Made by a program: the position numbers and the translations under genes | In this document: positions 1 through 11,469 of the stretch, piece after piece | Position numbering within the stretch: the first letter of the stretch is position 1 | Layout: each line of letters opens with the position of its first letter | Assembly: GCA_900618425.1 (NCBI GenBank) | Contig: UZAN01048170.1 | Location: forward strand, 1,444-24,710 | Direction: 5' to 3' | Length of the DNA stretch: 23,267 bases | Origin: Echinostoma caproni | Lineage: Eukaryota; Platyhelminthes; Trematoda; Plagiorchiida; Echinostomatidae | Notes under the pieces: generated by a model | What the model saw: the letters and a program-made list of their open reading frames with translations, nothing else | Databases searched by the model: none | What the model was told of the DNA's origin: nothing

Positions 1-1786
1 CTCCGTGCTGAACTGAAACGGTTCCTAAAAGAGGATCGAGAGACCTTGTGGGTACAATGTGCTTCCGAGATAAAACTAGCCTCTGCTTCCGGTAATGCTC
101 ACAAACTTTTTCGACGAATCCGAGTCACCGGTAACAAAAAGCCATGCGTCAGTGAAACCATATGCGAAATTAATGGCGAATGTATCCACAATCTACAAGG
201 TCGGCTTGGGCGCTGGGCGGAGCACTTTCATCAACAATTCATTTGGCCATCGACATCATCACCTCCATCTCCCGATGTCTGTAATGCTCCATGGTCTGTG
301 GACATTTCATCGCCTACCGAGGAAGAAATCACCCGAGAGATCAGACTTCTGAAACGCCACAAATCGCCCGGTCCAGATGAACTCCCTCTGACCCTCTTCA
401 AAGACGGCGTTGGAAGCTTTGCTCGCGAACTAACTTTCCTNGGCCCCCGCCACGATTGCTCCAATCATCGACGGATGAGTCTCATCTCTGTTACATCCAA
501 GCTGTTAACGTCGTTGATCCTTCGCAGGCTCACTTGGACAAGAGAGCGTCAAATTCGCGAAGAACAAGCTGGATTCCGTCCTGACCGTAGCTGCGTTGAT
601 CACATATTTACGCTACGCTAGATCCTCGAGCAACGTCAAACCGACCATCATTGTGTTTTTGGACATACGTGCTGCGTTTGACTCAGTTGACAGAGAAGCT
701 CTTTAGACTTATCTATTAGGGAGCGGTGTGCCTGAGAAGTATATAAACCTTCTAAAAGCCGTCTACTCAAACACATCAGGCCGCATCAAGGTCTATGATC
801 GCATTTCCCCGTCATTTACCATCACAAGCGGAGTTTGACAAGGGTGCCCAGCTTCGCCCTTCCTCTTTTAATTTCGCAATAGACAAAATCCCAAACAGCG
901 CTCTAGAAAACTGCAGCGCTTCCGGTGTGGAGCTTCTCCAAGGTGATCGACTCCGTGACTTGGAATATGCTGACGACATCGTTTTACTCTGCGATTCTTC
1001 CCAGGACGCTCAAATTGTCCCGTGGAAGTTAGCATTGTCCGTCACGCAGTTTGGTATGACATTTTCTCCATCGAAATGTAAGGTGTTACCACAAGACTGG
1101 TAAGAGGCTACCTGTCCTCACGCTTATGAACGACCAGTTGGAAACCGTCGATCACTTTACTTATCTCGGGAGTTGCTTCCGCTCAAGAGGACTGACGGAA
1201 GAAATATCAGCGCGTATCCGCAAGGCTCGAGTGGCCTTCGCTAACCTACGTCACTTGTGGCACCGATACGATCTCAGTCTCTCCTTGAAAGGCCGCGTTG
1301 ACGATGCAACAGTACGTTCTGTCCTACTCTGTGAGCTGTGAGAGTTGGCCCCTCCACGCAGGAGACGTACGGAGATTAAGTGTCTTTGACCACCGTTGCC
1401 TTCGTTGCATCGCCAGAATACGTTGGCAACAGCGAATCACCAAAGACGAGGTTCGCCGAAGAACCTTCACCGTAGACAATCTCAGTCGTCCTCTGAGTGC
1501 CGCCATCTGAATCCAGAGACTTCGATGACTAGGACATGTGTTGCGGATGCCGGCTCAACGATTGCCCCATCGTATTATGTTTGCACAAGCAGACACTAAC
1601 TGGAAGCGGCAACACGGTGGACAGCGAATAACCTGGGCTCGAACAATGAAGGCTCTAACCTCAAAACTGGCAGTGGTAGGGCGCTCTAGACTCCTAGGTT
1701 GGGGGCCCAAGAACAGGACATCTCTAGCTTGATACGCTTGATACACAGACATGGCTGGTAACCGACGTCAATGGCGCACCTGTTGC
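1..1786 (+). pseudogene. RTE-type retrotransposon reverse transcriptase and C-terminal region, decayed
   Basis: This is the second half of a LINE polyprotein; the endonuclease half lies left of the window. The reading frame is open from base 1 and moves through all three frames: frame 1 to about 655, frame 2 to 866, frame 3 from 867 to 1100, frame 1 from 1102 to about 1325, then frame 2. Visible landmarks are KSPGPDELPL before the RT core, EEQAGFRPDRSC, palm motif A (DIRAAFDSVD, near 662-691), the motif B remnant with QGCPASPF (839-862), the catalytic YADD box (966-977), YLGSC, and the C-terminal VFDHRCLRCIARI and WLGH-like region (1377-1550) ending near RRQWRTCC. Stops replace expected residues, for example TAG at 704-706 and TGA at 836-838 where VRQG would have Arg (a CpG-type C to T change). 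About 30-35 residues expected between LTF and CSNHR are missing at the single N (441). The RTE assignment rests on family memory; a CR1-related assignment is less likely. Confidence 0.88.
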
Positions 1787-1883
1787 GAGACTTATTCGTT
1801 GAGTTACATTTTAACCGTTTTCACATCTCTTTCTTCATACGTTGTGGCACATTTGCCAATTCTATGTAATTGACTGCGTGTTA

Positions 1884-1916
1884 AATATATATATCTATAT
1901 ATAAATATATAAATAT
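1884..1916. repeat. AT-rich tail of the RTE copy
   Basis: A run of TATATA and AAATATATA units directly follows the RTE 3' UTR. I take it as the microsatellite-like 3' terminus of the element, expanded or blurred by slippage. An independent microsatellite is possible but its position argues against that. Confidence 0.6.
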
Positions 1917-4480
1917 GGCCAGCATCACTTACGACACAGTCAACACCCCGCCCCCCCCTCCCGCCAAGTTACCCGAACCAAATGCGCATGTGTGATAACC
2001 AAGGTGTGAGCAGCGTACGGTCATGGAACTGAAATGTGAAATATTTCTCTACCCCCTCCCTTACTAAATATTTTGGCATAAATTACAATGCATCAGCCTG
2101 TAAATGAATCTCCGTAAACGAAATTACTCTCTACTGTGTTTTTTATTACAATTTGTTTTACTGGTTTATTCGGAAGACAGTATTATTTTTGTAAGTTATT
2201 CGTCAGTTACTCAGTGCTTAGCTTTGGAAACTTCGGGCATGTATACTTCTCAGTCTGTGAAACACTTTTCTGTGCTATCCGGTCATTGTAGATAGTGATT
2301 AATTTAATTTCTTTCCAATTCACAGGTTTCTCTCATCACACAACTGTTATCGCATTCGCATTGAAAAAATACCTTCGGAATGACTTTGAACATAATTGTT
2401 GTTCGCTTTTTGACGCGAAATTCGTTAACGCTGTTAATTATTCAATTAAGGGTTTACTCTGCAGAATGATGGGAATAAACAGTATCGTCTCCCCGCCCCC
2501 CGGGTAAAACTAAATCCGTAGGAACTCGTTGCAGTATATGCACAAGGCGATTGCAATGTCATCGCTGACTGACACGCATAAGCACGATAGTTTTAAGCAT
2601 GATCGTCCACACTAGCACTCTCTGTTTAGTTTTCCTCGTTCACATCAAAGTGTTCCAAATACTAGTTTCCTATAAATTGCCTTTGCTCCCTCACTGAGTG
2701 TTCCTTCTCCGACTACAGTTACAGCTTGCGCGACCTCTTTAGCGTCTTTGGTCTACTCGGGTAGGACGTAAACATAATCCTATGAACCTAATTCGTTGGG
2801 TTGAACGTGTCTGATGAATCGGGTGAATCTGGACACATTTTGTGACCCAAAAATACGCCGGAAATTCCGTTCCTATGGGCATTGACTGATCGATTCACTC
2901 ATACGGACAGCATTAATTCTGGAACACCCTTGATTCCAGCACCAGATCAGATATAATGAGATATGGTTTAATCTAAGGACAGTCACCATTTGACCACTTT
3001 TCACAAGGTTACTCCAAGGATTGCACTTTTGCGATATCTCTCAGTTGAACTTCGTATACTCTGAAATGTGGACTCAATTGGTAATTCATACGAATATTTT
3101 TGCATGAATACAGATTTTCTCAGGAGTTATTCGCTCATGGTGATAGCTGAACCTATCATGCATAATTTATCAGTGTAGCATAGTTCTATCAAACTGTTTT
3201 TATTAGAACATCAGTGGAGGTTCAATAATCCGTTTCACTATACACACTTTATCGCATTCTACAGATTCTTCTTCACTATTCCTATGATCCCTCAGGTTCA
3301 TCCATAATGGTGTGAATTGTACAAGGTACATTCCTGTTAACACAACTCGGCTCGTTCATGGCCTGTTATGTTTACAGGTTAATCGGCCTATTCCTCCTAG
3401 CTCTTATTATTTGTATCATAGCCTCGCTAGCCAGTTGTTGTGGATTCCGATTTGACTTCGGGTCTATTCTCGGTTCCACCTACGATTCATTCGCATCATC
3501 ATATTGCCATGACGGGCTTCATTTCAGAATCACTTTGCTGTTCTGTTTACGCGTTGTTCATTGGTGCTACCTCGGTAATGTTTTCACCGATCTGGTCACT
3601 AGGACCGAGTACTTGTTTTGATCACTCGGTAAATTTTTCGAGTGGAGCCACAGAGATCGCATCGTATCTGTGACTTTACTGGGTACTGTTTCAACTATGG
3701 AATCTGTTATTATTGAGCAGAAAAAGGAATTATGCTCTCATTGCAGCTCTTCATGCTCAATGACCAAGTGCCTCCACAATTACTGTTTTCCTAACTATAT
3801 CACCTATGGTGATAACAAATGCCAATGGTAGATCTTGATCAGTCAGTTTGCCTTCCTTTGACCATTTTTCTTTAATTGTATGTATGCTCACTTCTTAGCT
3901 GTTTCAGGGACAGTTAACAACTGGTTATCCCTAATATCCATTCGGCAGTCATTTGCGAGGTGCGGTTACTCTCTGTCCGATGGCGTGACGTTATACGTGA
4001 CAGCTTTGTAACGCACTTCATCAACCGGGTTCTCGTCGGTCTTCATTGCACACCTTTTTCTGACAGGCATTATAGGTAGGGTAAGCCACTTCGTCAGGAG
4101 AGCTGGGCGACAGCAATCTTGTGCCGTGTGTTTTACCCACGTTACGATCTTCAAACAATAAAGATTTTTCAATCTAATTTAACCTATGCGACGCTTTGGA
4201 AGCGGACTTCATTATGAACCTAAAAAATACTTTTACGCTAAGGTATATAGCCATTTCCTAGTTTTTTCTGTTTTTTTTTTGCCTAAAAGGTTTCTTTCAA
4301 GAGAAAAGACCATATGGCAATACTGCACGATTTATGTCCAGGACGATTTGGCTGCATCTCAACATGGTTCATACTGCAGAAAATACAGTGTTTATATAGG
4401 GCTTTAGTATGGCAACAAAGTAAAGCAAAATACATTAAAAACAGACAAAACATAAAAAGGGATGGATAAAAGGACCAATA
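1917..4480. other. No recognisable gene; AT-rich non-coding DNA
   Basis: Six-frame reading shows only short ORFs without motifs. A cytosine-rich tract lies at about 1945-1963 and a T-tract near 4267-4279. A somewhat GC-richer block at about 3960-4150 is followed by AATAAA at 4157-4162. Its minus strand reads as a short hydrophilic peptide with no family I can name, so it may be a remnant of an unknown repeat. Probably intergenic or intronic. Confidence 0.5.
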
Positions 4481-4885
4481 TCACCAGGGTAGGGAGAGAC
4501 TAACATAAAGTTCTTTTTGCTGGCACAGAGGGGGCTTCCATCGATTAATCGTAATTGCTTCGGCAAACATTAGCAATCTTGTGACTTGTAGACAATTCAC
4601 AACGCTGTGCCTCGGTCGACTTGGTGTTGCATCATCAGCAGATGTCGAGCAATTGCTGAGGACGGGGTCTTGTAGTTTCGACCGTCGTTTCTATGCAGCG
4701 GACTTGATCTCAATCGGGTCAGCTGATTTTGCACCCAATTCGGAATATGTTCCACCACCCGATTGCGTAACTGTCGCTCTGTTCGGCCCACGTAGGTTGC
4801 TCCGCAACCACATTAGAATTGGTAGATTAGATTAGAGTTGGCGTACAGAGGCAGACGTTCTTTTGCCGGGGGTGAGAAAAGTTTC
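4481..4885 (-). pseudogene. Penelope-like element GIY-YIG endonuclease, 3' end
   Basis: Read on the minus strand from about 4885 down, the translation runs KERLPLYANSNLIYQF, a stop at 4813-4815, then CGCGATYVGRTERQLRNR, EHIPNWV, TPSSAIARHL and QHQVDRG, and after a frame change AEAITINRWKPPLC and a terminal LSLPW before the stop at 4481-4483. This is the order of the GIY-YIG nuclease that forms the C-terminus of Penelope-like element polyproteins: an IYxF strand, a cysteine pair, TYVG in place of YIG, the following Arg, the Glu-His pair, and the conserved PPLC-to-LPW end. The enzyme nicks target DNA for reverse transcription. The upstream RT domain is not visible, so this is a 5'-truncated copy. 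It carries an in-frame TAA before the cysteine pair and a frameshift near 4580, so it is inactive. The natural C-terminus is preserved. Confidence 0.85.
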
Positions 4886-7800
4886 TTCTCGAGATTTCAG
4901 TAACACTGGAATATCAATGAAATGGATAAGTTGGGAAATTGGAACAACCTTTTCCGGATATTAACCTCAACTTAGTTAGGGTCTAGATAATTCTCCGATT
5001 CGCTCTACAATTCACTCTGAATAACCCCTATAAGCACATCGCTAGGATGCTGGAATGCTCCATTTACCACGCTCAGCAGTGTATTGAGTCCTTCAAAATT
5101 GCTTGTGTGAACTGGATTTCATCGAGTCACCAAAAAATGTAGACTTTTTAATGACCGTCCTCCTTTTTATTCCTGCTTCCTGCTTCTTGCTATATTAAAG
5201 CGTGTTTCACCGCTAAACGATTTCTAATACCAGAAAACGTATTTCTTTTTCTTTATTTTCCGGTAAATTACTGTTAGCTTTTCACAAATCATTAAAACAA
5301 GTTCCCATTCACCCATATTGATGCAAGGGCTGATTAGTTTTGCCGGAAACCGAATAGGGGAAGGTGTATTGATCTACGGCTGTTGGAAGACCGATTTTTG
5401 TTGTGGTGCTGTGAATGCTTATAGCGTTCACTCAACAGGACAAACGTCAAAGCAAATTTCGTTCAGTGTAATATTAGTCAGTGAAGCTTGTTACCGCAAC
5501 GATTGATCACTACCAGTGCTATCAGGTTCCTGGTAAAAGTGTATTCTGCTTGATAAAATAGTCCTTTTTGAAGAACCGTTTATTTGCTCACCTTGTGTTT
5601 TCGTTGATCGTCACTCAGCCGGGTTTTTATGTTATTTTAGATGGTGTAGCTCTTTGTTGGATGAGCAACCAGTTTAGGCACCTTGTCTATGTCGTCAACG
5701 TAACTGAATTACTTAGATTGCTTAGTTTTCCTGTCTGCTGTTTTTCCCAGCTCCTTTGCTATGATAATACCAATACATTCGTTCGTAGTTTTTTCCCATA
5801 GCAACACCCTGTGGTGGAGACTGTATGAAAAGAGGCAGCACGAGGCCCCGATCAGGTCAGTATTCAGCCATGTTCACGTGACCGCAATGCTGCTAAAATT
5901 GGGAACAATTATCTATTTAAAACAGTGCTAAACACGCGAATTGGGACCCATGCTTTTGCCATACCAAAATGACATATCGGAATCGACAATCGTTTGATTG
6001 ATGTAAGCAATTTCGGCACAGCTTAAAAGTACAGTGTTTTCATTTTGATCGAGGTTTCGAGGAATCAACGAATCGCCGTAGGTATTTAAATGTCGGGTGA
6101 TTACTGTGCCACTGAATTATCATGCATGCAACAGTGCAGACCAATTAACTGGTTTCGCAGATCTCGTCAATCAGCTCATCGCAACTATATTCTGTTTGGG
6201 TGGACAGAGTCATCTGAAACGAAAAGGTCAACCACGAAGGACCTCCATAGGATTCGTTTTCAGCTGAACAGTGCAATTGCCAAGCGAACTGCGTTATCCT
6301 ATGCACCGGTAACCGGCTTCTTTATGTATTGTGTTGAGGTGGAATTCATGTAGGTTAGATATCGGCTTCACTCCCTCGAAACATTCAAGTCGATGTTCGC
6401 TTTATTGTTCTAGTTGGTGTCAGTTTTGTTTTTTATCTTGTCCCTTTCCAGTCACTGGTGATCTTCCACAGCATCCCACCTTTCTGACCCAGTCTCTCGT
6501 CTGTCATTTAAGATTCGTGTACTGTCAGTCCTTAGCGAATGGAGAAATGACTGTCAATGATTCTCCTGCCTGTTTCCGCGTATTACTCGGAGAATGCATT
6601 CGATAGTTGGCTGGATAAGTTTAACTTTTCTGATTTTATCGTGGAGAGCATCAGAACTGAATATGTCACCTCTGGGAAATCGATCTTCCCCGGTTTCAGC
6701 GCAGTTGTTTGTGAAAATTTCAAAGTTTGTCTTGTAGCTTTTGTATTCTGTGCTCGTCTACGAAAGGTTTATTCATTTAAGCTTTCTTTCATGAATAACG
6801 TACGCATGTTCAATTGGTATTCGGTATTTTTTCACCCATCGTCAGCCAAGCTTCTCATGATCATCATTTTCGCAGTTTGATGTCACACTGTATTGATCTA
6901 GCTGCAGAATGATTTCCCGAGGGACCCATGCTGTAGTATTCACACAAGCCAAAATGTTTCATCATGCTACCTCTCCCACGAATGTTATACCGTGTTTGGT
7001 TCATTTTATTGCATAATGCTTATCTGACGTATGGCTGGTTAGGGGAGGAAGAGAAGTACGCTTGTCTAGTTCCATGAATGCATTTATTTTGGACTACTTT
7101 CGTTCCCAGCAGTTTTTAGGATCGCTTCGGCTAACTGCATCTAGTTTGGGAATCATGATACAATCTGTCTGGAATTGTTGTTGCTTAGTCATTTGGTCGA
7201 TCTATCTTGCAAACAATCTTGCTAAGGAAACAGCGCAGAAGTGATTAAATGGTGTAGAGACCGCGCATTGTTAAATTCCAGCGGTTTGTGGGAGTTTCAT
7301 GGGACTTTCCATTTCTAATATGAATCCCGTAATCAGTCTTGGGGCTCTATCTTCCTTACGGATTCCTGTCAATTAGTAGCGTGTTCATTTTAATCTAAAA
7401 CCTAAACTTAATGATTCTTGTTTTTATTTGTGAAACACCACTCTGATCGATCAATAATAGTTTCTCCGTTGATCTACCGTCACTGAAAAAATTGTTATTA
7501 CGGGAGACTATTATACTCAGTCAAAAGCTAACAGGAGAACTAATTCCACAGTGTCGAGAGATTAGGGCACGCGGTCTACGAGTCGATTTGCTCACCACAT
7601 GGGTTTACACCCTACTGCGAATTCAGCTGCTGTTCTACCTCTGGCCCCCTATCAACAACTATTCTCTCCGTATCCTTAACCCATCGGGTATCATTCTGCG
7701 TGTCGAGTTTGATTTCAAAGAATTATGCCGAACTAAGGGCTCATTGCGTCCTTTTCTTTAATTGATCAAATGGAATCTTTAGGCTTTTATGTTTTTCAGT

Positions 7801-9236
7801 CCATTTGCTCTTTTATTTCAGAACCATAAATAATATACCGAAATAGGACCAGGTATCCCAACAAATATATGTCCATTTTCTTGTTCATCTTTCATATCAT
7901 TCCACCAAAAAATCGTCAAGCCAATCAATACAAGTTTTATAGATTCCATTGGTCCCATTGCCCCAGTTTTGGAAATGCAAATTTTTCATGCTTCATAATC
8001 GATCGCAGTACTCTAGAGTTCCTGGATTAGTTAAAGCTGTATCTGTTCTCATTTTTTGATCAGTAACTGTTTTCTCGGCGTGTGCTAATCGGAAGAAGTC
8101 AGACATTCGACAGAAATTGTTTTGCTTTCGTATACTCATGTCAAACCGAGGTGTGTTTAGAAGCAGTTGGTTTAATGGGTTTAACCGAATTACAAGTGAT
8201 ACTAACTAACCCACCTTTCCTAAGATTGCAACTTCTTCGTCCAATCTTCCTCAGCGAGCGGCAAGTTGGCCTGAGAGTCCTTGATTTTACTTTCTCCTTG
8301 TATGTGGTTGACCTGGCCATCAATATATGCACACATCAGTTGTCTTTTTCGCTCACTGCCTGGGGAATCGATGCTCAGATATACTTTCGGAAGAAATTCA
8401 TTGGGGGCCGGCAAACTGTATATACTGACCCAACTAACATGCACAACCTTTCCTAACGTATCAACGGGACTGCTTCAATTACAGTGTTTTGTAAACTCGG
8501 GTCCGAAGGGTAGCATACTGTAATCTCTCCGACCCCCCCCCCATATTCTGCTGAAATCATTACCTTTTGATGTGCATCGATGTGTCTGTTTGTTCGTCAT
8601 TATGCCTTCGCTTTGACATCATTTCACACCTCTGTTAGTTCTCTCACACCCAGTCACCTGATCCTACAAGATAGATTTTTGCTTTGGTTGAATGTTTTGT
8701 TTTCATCATCGTAAAAACACCATTACCACCGCCGTGTAAGAAACTGCGGGTCATATGATTTGAACAGATATTTTTATTCATATTGGTCACTGCAATTTTT
8801 TGATAGTCTTTAGTTTCTTCTATCTCTTCGGCAAACAGAATTATGACCGGTACGTATTGTGCATCACTGTGAGCAAATGAGTGCTATCGGTCGCTGACCA
8901 GTCGATCTAAGCCGAGACCCATTGGAGCTGGTGCTATCTCTGGACGCCTATTACATACCGATTCTAAATCACTGAAAATTGTGAACCACATGTATAACGA
9001 ATGGCTGTTTTATTCACAATACAAATTGATTTGATTGAACCAATTGATCGCGAATGTAATGTCGTAGTTTACATATTACATATTACTCGATAATATCTGC
9101 CCCGATTAACCCCAACTAGCTTACATTACTACAATTCTCGTGTCAACCTACGAGTTTGCACTGTATTCCAGGGTAGTGGCATGTGGCGGTGAAACAGCGA
9201 TTAGTTATTCGTTGTTTGTGTAGGTATTGGGTCTGA
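4886..9236. other. No recognisable gene; non-coding DNA
   Basis: I see only short, motif-less ORFs. The longest open stretch, about 124 codons at 8082-8456 on the plus strand, begins without ATG and shows no family, and chance is a sufficient explanation. A 10-base C tract lies at 8533-8542. T-rich runs next to TTTCAG-like acceptors occur, as expected of intron sequence, but no exon can be supported. Confidence 0.5.
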
Positions 9237-9260
9237 GGGGGGGGGGCAGGCAGGCAGGGG
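9237..9260. repeat. G10 tract followed by CAGG repeats
   Basis: Ten consecutive G residues are followed by three CAGG units and another G4. This is a simple repeat prone to slippage and sequencing error. No function is implied. Confidence 0.85.
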
Positions 9261-11389
9261 ATGTCGAATTTACGCATGACGCTCGCTACAATTGCGAGCT
9301 TGTCAGGCGTGTGGTTTCATTTTACAGGTTGTTGTGATACCTTCTACACAAAGTCAGTGTTTTGAACGGATATTACTATTTTCCTATGATTATGCACTCT
9401 TTCCGATCTAGCTCACAGTGATATTTCACTACAACTGTCTTATATTTCACACACACTGTTGTCCCACAATGCACCCAATCTTTTGTCATGGAGAAATCAA
9501 GCGACTTTTCTTGTCAGGACATTTTGTGCGTATGCTGAGCTGATCACTTTGTCAAATAAGTTATACTCTCATTTTTGGAAGAATTAACCTCTTTTTTTCA
9601 CCACTCCTTTGCGGACCTAGGGTCATCATTCTGTGCCTGGATATCCCGTTCTGATTAACTTACGAAGCAGTATTGTGTCCTGAGGGACCTTGATTTCATC
9701 GATCTCCGCATACCTTTCTGTTTTGAGTATTGAAATCTAATGATGCATTTATTGTGCAGTGCGCACTTGTTTTCAATCCAGCCAGTAGTAGTGTGGGATG
9801 GAGTGCTATCTCGTAGTCGCTTTTCAAATGGTTTCTCTGAGCTTCATGAAAATGCATGTGCATTGTCGATTAATGGTGCTTTTCTAGTAGAAAAAGCCTT
9901 GTACTAGTAAATCCGATGATGAAGACGATCGGATTATTGCGGTTCTGTACTATCCTTTCTTACTCTTTACAGAACATGACCAGTGTGTTCGATCTACTAA
10001 TATGATTCAGATTAAGCAGTCGATTTGCGTTTTTACCCAGTACCATAAGCCTCTCACCGACCTCAATGTGTTAATCAGTGTTGTGATTGCATGTGATTTT
10101 TTGTGGGTTACATTCCACTCACTGTTGTCACTTTGTGAATATTTACATTCAATTGTTTCTGAATGAGTGGCCAAAATTTCGCTGGAAGAACGCGACCGGC
10201 TTCGCCCCGCGTCCCCGATTAGACATTTGTGAGGAAAGTGTACTTCTGGGGTTCAAGTGAGTGAATCATCACTAGGTGAGTGTGACGGATACGCATGCCT
10301 GATTCGTGGCAATCATCGTGTATTCGGTCGTATGCTTTCCCGGAACTATCGTCAAATCATTCCGATAGTGTCTATCGCTTACTACTCTAAAATGGCATCC
10401 AGCCTAGCTTGTTGCGATTAGTAGCACGCTATACCCAAGGCTGACATCAAGCCATGGATGCGATCGATTCACATGTGGATTACTGACGACCGGCGTATCC
10501 ATAAAACTCTCAAAAGCACTTTTATCGCATATACGTAGATGCGCCCAAGGAACGACAATTGGGTGTGCTGTAGTTAGCAAAGCCATCAACTCTCCCGAAC
10601 CGCCTTCCCTTCTCTGTTAGATACAAATGACACTAAATGATCGGTTAATTTTCTTATCAGGTGTTATCTAACTGTCCGATTCCTCCCCACGGCTGAGTTG
10701 CTTAACAGCTCGGAAGATCAACGAGTCGTTGTTTTGTGCTTCAAAATTAAAAATTAGCAAGTAATTAAAGTGATGGATTTGGGTGAATATCACGATTTGA
10801 CGTACTAGTCACCATTTGTTCTACCTGTAGAGCAATGACGAAGTATTCGGTAAGTAAAGACTGTCAAAAATCGCCACCTGTTCATCTGAAAATTTCAGTT
10901 CACCAGATTTCGCGTCTGTTTGCGTAGACTTGCGTTGAGTTTACGTCTCACTTGGAGTCGGGATTGGTCGGTGTGCGCCAAGTAGGCGTAGAGATAACAA
11001 CTACCTAGGCCAGCTGAATGTGTAGTATTCTTGGTAAACCATCAGTGCTGATTGAGTTTAGCGAGCGACCTTGGTTCTAACTTTTCACCTAGCGCGTTTC
11101 AGGCGCACTGGCTGGGACAACTTATTACAGTCTAACTGTCGCTGTGTTGTGCGTTTCGAATGCTCACCGAAGCGCATGAACAGCTTGGCACCAACTAATG
11201 CACGGTCGGATTCGAGGGGAGTGCTCCAGTACGATCGACATTTTTGTATACAACCCCTCTATATATGGCTAATAGCGATGTAGTCTATATGCTTGCGCTG
11301 CCGACTCGAGGAGGTCGAATGCCAAATGGAGTCCTGGTATGTGGATCGTTTGATGTTCGTACAGGCGAGGAAAAGGCGAAGGTAAGAGC
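9261..11389. other. No recognisable gene; non-coding DNA
   Basis: Short ORFs only. The minus-strand ORF at 10404-10589 starts with ATG and is slightly protein-like, but has no motif I recognise and no splice context, so I do not call it a gene. Confidence 0.45.
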
Positions 11390-11469
11390 ATAGAGTCAAC
11401 AGCCGTTTTCCGAGAAACAGGAATCTAATCTGAAACGCGCTTCGCTGGAAAACGGCTAGCCTACTCTAT
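11390..11469. repeat. 80-bp imperfect foldback (inverted repeat)
   Basis: Two perfect arm segments pair in order. ATAGAGT at 11390-11396 pairs with ACTCTAT at 11463-11469, and AGCCGTTTTCC at 11401-11411 pairs with GGAAAACGGCT at 11447-11457. Four and five unpaired bases lie between the two segments, and a loop of about 35 bases lies inside. The total is 18 base pairs. The size would suit a small foldback element or a miRNA-like hairpin, though the loop is long. I recognise no known miRNA seed. Confidence 0.7.

Larger units (their letters stand above)
1..1916 (+). mobile_element. RTE-type non-LTR retrotransposon copy, 5' end outside window
   Basis: The element is cut by the left window edge and extends rightwards through the decayed RT ORF to a short 3' UTR of about 100 bases. 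It ends in an AT-rich microsatellite-like tail (1884-1916). Short 3' UTRs with simple-repeat tails are typical of the RTE clade. No poly(A) tail is seen. Five or more frame changes and several stops show a dead copy. Target-site duplications cannot be checked because the 5' end is missing. Confidence 0.8.

Noticed and set aside
2806..2830. CTGATGA followed by a short stem, hammerhead-like
   Set aside because: No GAAA core or cleavage triplet follows at the right distance.
4581..4835. Plus-strand ORF over the Penelope-like region
   Set aside because: It is the antisense shadow of the GIY-YIG endonuclease on the minus strand.
8082..8456. 124-codon open frame on the plus strand
   Set aside because: It starts at GTG, has no motif or splice context, and overlaps other random ORFs on both strands. 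Its length is compatible with chance.
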